Assembly (NCBI GenBank): GCA_025057615.1
Contig: JANXBF010000002.1
Location: 1 to 64,000 of the forward strand
Reading direction: 5' to 3'
Length of the DNA: 64,000 nucleotides
Source: Candidatus Calescibacterium sp.
GTDB taxonomy: Bacteria > DRYD01
Of this stretch, positions 58,524 through 64,000 are shown in pieces (the stretch's first letter is position 1; every line of letters starts with the position of its first letter). The notes beneath the pieces were generated by a model, which was given only the letters and a program-made list of their open reading frames with translations, ran no database searches and was not told where the DNA came from. The translations under genes and the position numbers were made by a program.

Positions 58524-59210
58524 TTAGACGACTTGTTTGTCAAAAATTTCTCCGGGTTTGAGAACTATACATTTGGTTTCTGTTTGTTTTTCAACCAATT
58601 CTTTGAATTCATAAGGGTTTGCTTTTATTAGATCAAATGTGTTATAGTGCATTGGTATTGTATATTGTGGTTGAATAATTTTCACTGCTTCTACAGCTTC
58701 TTCTATGTCCATTGTGAAAAGTCCTCCTATTGGTAGCATGGCTATTTCAATGTTATAGCGGGGGAGTAATTGCATTTCTGCATTTAGGCAGGTATCACCC
58801 GCATGGTAGATTGTGGTTTTATCTATGTTTATAACAATGGAGGTGGCTAGTCCTGCATAGTTACCCTCAGGAGTTGAGCTTCCATGGAAAGCAGGGAGAA
58901 ATTTTATGTATCCCCATTCAAACTTTATTTTTCCTCCCATATAGGCTCCGTTGGCTTCTATACCTTTGTTGATAAAGTAATTTGATAATTCAAAATTACA
59001 CCATATTTGGCTTCTGAATTTTTTGTATATGTTTTCCACATCTGCTATATGGTCAAAGTGTCCATGGGTAACAAGTACATAATCTATCTTTGGGAGGTTG
59101 TCTATGGAAAGTAATTGGTTGGAGGGGTTGTTATTTATCCAGGGATCTATTATGATATTTTTTGAAGCTAGTACAAGAAAACAAGAGTGCCCAATATATT
59201 GTATTTTCAT
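58524..59210 (-). CDS. UPF0173 family metal-dependent hydrolase
   Basis: 228-aa metallo-beta-lactamase-fold hydrolase. IQYIGHSCFLV, VTHGHFDHIAD (HxHxDH), AFHGSS, AGDTCLN (metal aspartate), ATIPMHYNTF-type C-terminal histidine in YTIPMHYNTFDL. The UPF0173 group is conserved but of unknown substrate. ATG 59210 (MKIQYIGH) has GGGGGTG 7 bases upstream, so the track's earlier start (59234) is not used. Divergent from the solute-binding protein gene. Confidence 0.92.
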   Translation of the reverse strand: MKIQYIGHSCFLVLASKNIIIDPWINNNPSNQLLSIDNLPKIDYVLVTHGHFDHIADVENIYKKFRSQIWCNFELSNYFINKGIEANGAYMGGKIKFEWGYIKFLPAFHGSSTPEGNYAGLATSIVINIDKTTIYHAGDTCLNAEMQLLPRYNIEIAMLPIGGLFTMDIEEAVEAVKIIQPQYTIPMHYNTFDLIKANPYEFKELVEKQTETKCIVLKPGEIFDKQVV

Positions 59211-59405
59211 TCTTCTCACCCCCTTGTGAAACATATTCTCTAAGGAAATTAATTATACCTTTTACTCTTTTAAAAGTATTGTAAATGTATGAATGGATTT
59301 TTACAGAGTTGTATGAAGAACTTTTAAATTTTTCATTTTTTGATTAGGAATTTTTATAAAAATTTTTAAATATAAAATGAGGGATTAATAGAAAGGAGGA
59401 AAAAA

Positions 59406-60668
59406 ATGAAGGTACTTATAACAATAGTATATGTTCTGGTGTTTTTAACGATAGTTACTTTTGCAGAGGATGTAAGAATTAATTTCTGGCATTCTTTCTC
59501 TCCCAAATCTATGACGGGTAAAGCTTTGCAATCGTTGATAGATGAATTTAATCAAAAAGGTTTCAAAATTAACGGCAAAAAAATATTTGTGGATAGTATC
59601 TATAAGGGAGGTCATGGTAGTTTTAATAATCCTTATAATTTTCTATTTTCTGAGCTTTTGAAGGCGAGTTATGAGAAAAAGTTACCTCATGTCTCAATAG
59701 CTTACGAAAATTGGGTTTCACAGTTTTACGAAGTGGATGTCATTAGGGATTTCAACTCTTTTAATAGCACTGAAATTAAGGATTACATTAATAACCTCTA
59801 TCCAGAGTTTAGACGTTCTTCTGAAATTGATGGAAAAGTTTATTCATTGAGTTTTAATAAAAGTTTGTTTGTATTGTATTATAACTCTAAATATGTTGAT
59901 GCTATTCCTACAGATTTTAATAAGTTTATCGTGAAATTGGAAGAAATAAGAAATAAAACCGGTAAAGCTCCTTTATATCTTGAACCAAATGAAGATGTTT
60001 TTATAATTCTCTACCTGCTTTCTGTTTCTGAAGACTTTTTCCGAATGGGTTCTAAAATACAACCTTTATTTTTAGGTGAGAACTTACAAAAAGTTACAAG
60101 ACTTGTAAATGAACTTGAGAGTAAAGGTTTAATAAAATGGACTGATAATTCATATGAGGATTTTATAAAAAACCGAGCACCTATAATACTGGCAACTACT
60201 AGTAAATACACCGATTTGAAAATGAGAAGTCGTGATTACTATATTTCTCCATTACCCGCTGATAAGGGTAAAATATATGCTGCTGGAACAAATCTGGTGA
60301 TATTTAAGTCAAACGAAGAAGAAGAGCTTGCTTCCCTTGAATTTATTAAATACCTTGTGGATCCAGTTAATTTGGAAAAGTTCTGCATCAGTACTGGCTA
60401 TATTGTTCCTACTTTAAGTTATAGCAAAGTTTACAATGAATTTTTGGATACAAACCCAGATTACAAGAGAGTTCTTGAATACAGTAAAGATAGGATTTAT
60501 GTTCAACAGCCTGTATGGGCTTGGGAAAATGTTAGATATTTTCTTAACGATTACATGTTATCAGTTTTTGTAAATAAGCTATCAGTAGAAATACAACAGA
60601 GAGATTTAGAGCAAAAAGTTAAACAGATAATGGTAAATCAGAATTTGAAATATAGAGAGGGGGGATAA
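59406..60668 (+). CDS. ABC transporter solute-binding protein (family 1, sugar/glycerol-phosphate type)
   Basis: 420-aa exported binding protein. Signal peptide MKVLITIVYVLVFLTIVTFAED (no lipobox cysteine). Mature start VRINFWHSFSPKSMTGKALQSLIDEFNQK is typical of UgpB-type family 1 proteins, and SEIDGKVYSLSFNKSLFVLYYNSKYVDAIP and AAGTNLVIFKSNEEEELASLEFIKYLVDP follow the family layout. AAAGGAGG precedes the ATG. No permease or ATPase genes adjoin, so it may use a transporter encoded elsewhere. Confidence 0.9.
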   Translation: MKVLITIVYVLVFLTIVTFAEDVRINFWHSFSPKSMTGKALQSLIDEFNQKGFKINGKKIFVDSIYKGGHGSFNNPYNFLFSELLKASYEKKLPHVSIAYENWVSQFYEVDVIRDFNSFNSTEIKDYINNLYPEFRRSSEIDGKVYSLSFNKSLFVLYYNSKYVDAIPTDFNKFIVKLEEIRNKTGKAPLYLEPNEDVFIILYLLSVSEDFFRMGSKIQPLFLGENLQKVTRLVNELESKGLIKWTDNSYEDFIKNRAPIILATTSKYTDLKMRSRDYYISPLPADKGKIYAAGTNLVIFKSNEEEELASLEFIKYLVDPVNLEKFCISTGYIVPTLSYSKVYNEFLDTNPDYKRVLEYSKDRIYVQQPVWAWENVRYFLNDYMLSVFVNKLSVEIQQRDLEQKVKQIMVNQNLKYREGG

Positions 60669-60671
60669 ATA

Positions 60672-60863
60672 TTGAGTGAATATGAAATAAATGAGTATGA
60701 ATCAAAAGATATGGAGACCGAGAGTCTGGAACGCTTAATGTTAAAGGAATTTAAGAACATTATAAGAATATGTGATATATGTGGTGAAGAGATGCTTCTT
60801 GATGACGAAAATACTTTCATATGCCAAGGATGTGGATATCATCTTAAAGTTGATACGAAATGA
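60672..60863 (+). CDS. Small zinc-ribbon protein
   Basis: 63 aa starting at TTG with GAGAGGGGGGAT upstream. Acidic N-terminal half, then CDICGEEMLLDDENTFICQGCGYHLKV, a CxxC...CxxC zinc ribbon. Could bind nucleic acid or a protein partner. Located between a binding-protein gene and rimO; short gaps (3 and 35 bases) suggest one transcript. Function unknown. Confidence 0.75.
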   Translation: MSEYEINEYESKDMETESLERLMLKEFKNIIRICDICGEEMLLDDENTFICQGCGYHLKVDTK

Positions 60864-60898
60864 AAGGTATAAAAATATATAAGTAGAATAAAATATAG

Positions 60899-62233
60899 AT
60901 GATTAGAACAAAAAATTTTAGCGTCATAACTCTCGGGTGTTCAAAAAATACCGTTGATAGTGAGCTTTTAATTGCTTCTCTAATTGATAAAGGATACAGG
61001 TATTCCGATAACATATTGGATAGTAGTTTTATTATTATAAACACTTGTGGTTTTATAAAACCTGCAATAAACCAGTCTTTAGAAACAATCAAAAATGTTG
61101 TGAAAACAATAAAGGACAATAAAGTCAATTCAAAGGTGATTGTGTCCGGTTGTTTGGTAAGTAGGTATAAAAATAAAATAGTTGATGATCTTAAAGATGT
61201 TGATGCTTTTTATGATACCAATTCTTTTTTTCAAATTCCTTTTGATGTTGAGAAAATAAGGAGCGGTAAAAAAATATTCAGTGTTTCACAATATACCCCA
61301 GATTATTCTTCAAAATTGTCCAAATTTGTATCAACCGGCTATTATTCGTACGTAAAGATAGCAGAGGGATGTAATCATACATGTTCTTTTTGTGCCATTC
61401 CTTTGATAAGGGGTAAGTACAAGTCAAGAACTATAGAAGACATAGTCAGTGAAGTAAAAAAGTTGGTTAACATAGGTATAAAGGAAGTGATTCTAGTTTC
61501 TCAGGATACTTCATTTTATGGGTACGATATATATAAGAAACTTTCTCTAGATAGGTTGTTATATTCTCTTAGTGAGTTGGATGGTGACTTTTGGATCAGA
61601 CTACTTTATTTATATCCAACAACTTTGAATAAATCTGCTTTGAATGTTATCGGTCAGTCTCCAAAAATAGTCAAGTATATTGATATTCCTCTGCAACATG
61701 TTAGTTCCAATGTTCTTAAGGCTATGAGAAGACCAGGAAATAAGGATTTCTATAAAGATATGATTTATCAAATAAGGAATATTATACCTGATGTTGTTAT
61801 AAGATCAACTTTTATAGTTGGGCATCCTATGGAGGAAGAAGAGGATTTCTTGGAGTTGATGGAATTTCTCAAGGAAGTAAAAATAGAAAGGGCTGGATTT
61901 TTTAAATATTACCGAGAAAAAAATACTCCCTCTTATTCCTTGCCACAGGTTGATTATAAAACAAAAAGAAAAAGGTATAGTATGGTAACTTCTCTTCAGG
62001 ATAGGATCCTTAAGGAGTGGTCTCTAAAACAAATTGGTAAAGTATTTAAGACTCTTATTACTGAAGAGAATGAAGATTACTATGTTGGTAGGGCTTATTT
62101 TGATGCTCCAGAAGTTGATTCGAGTATAAAAATATCGAAAAATAAAAAGAAAAAGATTTTAGTTGGGCAGTTCTATGATATCCAAATAACGGGTTTCGAG
62201 GAGTATGATTTTTATGGATCATGTGTTAGTTAG
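60899..62233 (+). CDS. rimO: Ribosomal protein S12 methylthiotransferase RimO
   Basis: 444-aa radical-SAM enzyme modifying Asp of ribosomal protein S12. MTTase domain cysteines: TLGCSKNTVDSE, INTCGFI, VSGCLV. Radical-SAM cluster: CNHTCSFCAIPLIRGKYKSR. ILVSQDTSFYGYD and IPLQHVSSNVLKAMRRPG favour RimO over MiaB. C-terminal TRAM domain present (VGRAYFDAPEVD). No clear ribosome binding site. Overlaps trpS by 29 bases. Confidence 0.94.
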   Translation: MIRTKNFSVITLGCSKNTVDSELLIASLIDKGYRYSDNILDSSFIIINTCGFIKPAINQSLETIKNVVKTIKDNKVNSKVIVSGCLVSRYKNKIVDDLKDVDAFYDTNSFFQIPFDVEKIRSGKKIFSVSQYTPDYSSKLSKFVSTGYYSYVKIAEGCNHTCSFCAIPLIRGKYKSRTIEDIVSEVKKLVNIGIKEVILVSQDTSFYGYDIYKKLSLDRLLYSLSELDGDFWIRLLYLYPTTLNKSALNVIGQSPKIVKYIDIPLQHVSSNVLKAMRRPGNKDFYKDMIYQIRNIIPDVVIRSTFIVGHPMEEEEDFLELMEFLKEVKIERAGFFKYYREKNTPSYSLPQVDYKTKRKRYSMVTSLQDRILKEWSLKQIGKVFKTLITEENEDYYVGRAYFDAPEVDSSIKISKNKKKKILVGQFYDIQITGFEEYDFYGSCVS

Positions 62234-63212
62234 TGGAATGAGACCAACCGGTAAATTACATATAGGCCATATATTTGGAACACTCAGCAACTGGGTTAAT
62301 TATCAGGACAAATATAAGTGTTATTTTATAGTTGTTGATTGGCATGCTTTAACGACAAATTATGAGAATACTAAGGATATATCTTCAAATGTTATAGAGG
62401 TTCTGATTGACTATCTTGCCTTTGGCTTGGATCCATTAAAGAGTACTATCTACCTTCAGTCTATGGTTGAGGAAGTTGCTGTTTTACATCTTATTTTATC
62501 TATGATAACCCCTATAAGTTGGTTAGAGAGGGTGCCTTCTTTTAAAGATCAGATACAGCAGCTTGGAAAAAGTATAGCCACTTATGGTTTTTTGGGTTAT
62601 CCCGTTTTGATGACTTCTGATATACTTATTTTTAACGGCAAATATGTTCCGGTTGGTCAGGATCAGATACCACATCTTGAGTTGGCAAGGGAAATAGCAA
62701 GGAGATTCAATTTTTTGTATGGGGACACTTTTGTTGAACCAGAACCTCTATTAACTGAAACACCTTATATTCCAGGATTTGATGGCAGAAAAATGAGTAA
62801 AAGCTACAACAATGCGATATTTATAGATGAATCAGAAGAAGAAACTGAAGAGAAAGTAAAAAAATATATAACTGATCCCCAGAAGATATACAAGCACTCT
62901 CCTGGAAGACCTGAAGTTTGCAATGTTTTTACCTTACATAAAGCTTTTAAGAATTCTGAAATTGAAGAAATAGAACAAAGTTGTAAATCTGGAAAGCTCG
63001 GATGTGTAGAATGTAAGAAAAAACTATCTAAGTTAATAAACTCTTCTCTAAAACCAATAAGGGAAAAAAGAAGAGATTTACAAAAGAATAAGAATAAGCT
63101 TCTTGAAATATTGATAGATGGTTCTAAGAAGGCTAAAAAGGTTGCAAAACAAAAAATTGAAGAAGTTAATCAAAAGGTTAATATTGGTTTACTAAGGGGT
63201 GTTCAATTATGA
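62205..63212 (+). CDS. trpS: Tryptophanyl-tRNA synthetase with four-cysteine (Fe-S type) motif
   Basis: 335-aa class I synthetase. HIGH-type motif GKLHIGHIFG, VPVGQDQIPHLELAREIARRFN, and KMSKS in DGRKMSKSYNN. Cysteines 239, 260, 267 and 270 give C-x20-C-x6-C-x2-C in the anticodon-binding domain, close to the C-x22-C-x6-C-x2-C that holds a [4Fe-4S] cluster in Thermotoga maritima TrpRS. The start could be ATG 62205 or ATG 62214 (MDHVLVSG). Overlaps rimO and, by ATGA, the response regulator. Confidence 0.96.
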   Translation: MIFMDHVLVSGMRPTGKLHIGHIFGTLSNWVNYQDKYKCYFIVVDWHALTTNYENTKDISSNVIEVLIDYLAFGLDPLKSTIYLQSMVEEVAVLHLILSMITPISWLERVPSFKDQIQQLGKSIATYGFLGYPVLMTSDILIFNGKYVPVGQDQIPHLELAREIARRFNFLYGDTFVEPEPLLTETPYIPGFDGRKMSKSYNNAIFIDESEEETEEKVKKYITDPQKIYKHSPGRPEVCNVFTLHKAFKNSEIEEIEQSCKSGKLGCVECKKKLSKLINSSLKPIREKRRDLQKNKNKLLEILIDGSKKAKKVAKQKIEEVNQKVNIGLLRGVQL

Positions 63213-63592
63213 AAAAGATTATGGTAGTAGATGATGATCCAAATATAGTTGAATTGGTAAGAAAAATACTAGATTTGGAGGGTTACCAAAGTATAGGAGC
63301 GAACGGTTCTAAAGATGCTCTCGTTATTCTTGATGAGTATTGGAAAGATATTGGTTTAATAATTTGTGACTATATGATGCCTGAAATGGACGGTTTGGAA
63401 CTTGTGAGAAATATTAGAAAAAATCCTTTATACAATGATATAAAAATTATAATGTTAACTGCAATAGATACTTATGATATAATAAAACAGAGTATGGTTT
63501 TGGGAGTAGATGATTATATAGTTAAGCCTTTTGACCCACAGGAGGTTATTAATGCAATAGAAAGGATAAAAGAAGATGAAGTCAAGAGTTAA
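63209..63592 (+). CDS. CheY-like single-domain response regulator
   Basis: 127 aa, receiver domain only. Acidic pocket Asp8-Asp10 (VVDDDPN), phospho-acceptor Asp54 in CDYMMPEMDG, Thr84 in MLTAIDT, Lys106 in VKPFDPQE. No output domain, so it acts by protein interaction or as a phosphorelay part. Candidate partner kinases are elsewhere (for example the one at 44 kb); this is a guess. Coupled to trpS by ATGA and overlapping the next gene by 17 bases. Confidence 0.93.
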   Translation: MKKIMVVDDDPNIVELVRKILDLEGYQSIGANGSKDALVILDEYWKDIGLIICDYMMPEMDGLELVRNIRKNPLYNDIKIIMLTAIDTYDIIKQSMVLGVDDYIVKPFDPQEVINAIERIKEDEVKS

Positions 63593-64000
63593 AGTAATTT
63601 TTGTTCTTTTTATTTTTGTTTTTACTGTTGTTTTTTCTAATGTCAGTACGGTGAAGAAATATGAAAGTAGGGCAGAGTCTTCTTATAGGTATGCCAAAGA
63701 GTATGCTTTACAGAGGGATTATATCAAATCGTTAGTTAGTTATGTTGAATCAATAACTTATTACACTTTGGCTTATCACGTTTATATTGATGAGCTCAAG
63801 GATAAGAATAATTTTTTTAGGCTTTCGGATATTGTTCTTAAGTTATCAATAGAAAGTGATGAAATAAATAAGAAAGCTTTTGAACAAACAAAAGATAATG
63901 ACAAGAAAAATAATATACTCAATATAAAATCCTCTAACTATCTAAATATTGCATCTACTTTGCAAAAAATGTATGGAGTTGATTATAAAATTGCAACGGA
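63576..64000 (+). CDS. Exported helical protein, 3' end outside window
   Basis: Not in the ORF track. ATG 63576 opens a frame running to the window end (141 codons). The N-terminus MKSRVKVIFVLFIFVFTVVFSNVS is a signal peptide. The mature part (TVKKYESRAESSYRYAKEYALQRDYIKSLVSYVESITYYTLAYHVY) is helical with a TPR-like pairing. The start lies inside the last codons of the response regulator, suggesting co-translation. No family assigned. Confidence 0.75.
   Translation, partial: MKSRVKVIFVLFIFVFTVVFSNVSTVKKYESRAESSYRYAKEYALQRDYIKSLVSYVESITYYTLAYHVYIDELKDKNNFFRLSDIVLKLSIESDEINKKAFEQTKDNDKKNNILNIKSSNYLNIASTLQKMYGVDYKIAT

Noticed and set aside
1-64000. CRISPR arrays, IS elements, phage genes, rRNA
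   Set aside because: No regularly spaced repeats, transposase, integrase or rRNA sequence was seen on either strand.
1-64000. Alternative genetic code (TGA as Trp)
   Set aside because: TGA ends many well-defined genes (dxr, rpsE, hutI's upstream neighbour) at the expected positions and Trp is encoded by TGG.

Overview
The window is an AT-rich (about 30% GC by eye) bacterial chromosome segment, densely packed with genes. Many neighbours overlap by 1-20 bases in ATGA/TGATG arrangements, and strong AGGAGG-type ribosome binding sites occur at many, but not all, free-standing starts. An apolipoprotein N-acyltransferase, MurB, a PilT-type ATPase, a prepilin and NuoJ/NuoK point to a diderm bacterium with peptidoglycan, lipoproteins and type IV pilus-like machinery. 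Peptidases (M16, M32, C11), imidazolonepropionase, a tryptophanase-like lyase, glycine decarboxylase subunit 2 and two class III aminotransferases suggest an anaerobic peptide/amino-acid user. A tryptophanyl-tRNA synthetase with a Thermotoga-like four-cysteine motif fits an anaerobe. I cannot assign the phylum from sequence alone.

Layout. 1-1.04 kb: 3' end of a secreted or pilus-like surface protein. 1.07-7.03 kb (minus): alcohol dehydrogenase, then rplR-rpsE-rplO separated from the rest of the spc operon and running into murB, an M16 peptidase-like protein, OsmC and a glutamine amidotransferase. 7.1-16.1 kb (plus): secreted protein, YqeG phosphatase, hypotheticals, a hairpin-preceded gene with glnA, then ispE / VWA protein / protein kinase / SAM hydrolase as one overlapping operon. 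16.1-18.8 kb (minus): hutI and an M32 carboxypeptidase. 18.9-46.4 kb (plus): a long series holding a degenerate HPRT, a 5'-3' exonuclease, four tRNA genes, pth, aminotransferases, pilT, rpmB-rplU, gcvPB, lnt, a C11 peptidase, asd, dxr, NERD protein, smpB, phosphate transport, ABC ATPase, acyl-CoA synthetase, leuS, histidine kinase and tryptophanase. 46.4-47.5 kb: HD-GYP protein behind a good sigma-70-type promoter. 47.5-53.4 kb (minus): metal permease-grpE-dnaK-dnaJ-cobalamin adenosyltransferase-Fur-anti-sigma-like operon. 53.5-56 kb (plus): nuoJK, fmt, type-4 uracil-DNA glycosylase. 56-58.5 kb: a decayed zone with a frameshifted pilus-like gene, an intact-looking prepilin and the remnant of an MNT nucleotidyltransferase. 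58.5-64 kb: UPF0173 hydrolase (minus), solute-binding protein, zinc ribbon, rimO, trpS, response regulator, and the 5' end of a secreted protein.

Points most worth a second look: all four tRNA genes lie 9-12 bases (counted from the discriminator base) upstream of a coding region with no room for a Shine-Dalgarno sequence, so tRNA 3' processing would release nearly leaderless mRNAs; the VWA-kinase-SAM hydrolase operon; an in-frame TAG right after a well-placed start upstream of nuoJ; the decay zone at 56-58.5 kb, including a nucleotidyltransferase remnant that has lost all four aspartates at the expected acidic positions; an overlapping pair of mutually exclusive hairpins before the gene preceding glnA; and a phosphoribosyltransferase homologue without its PRPP-binding acidic residues.
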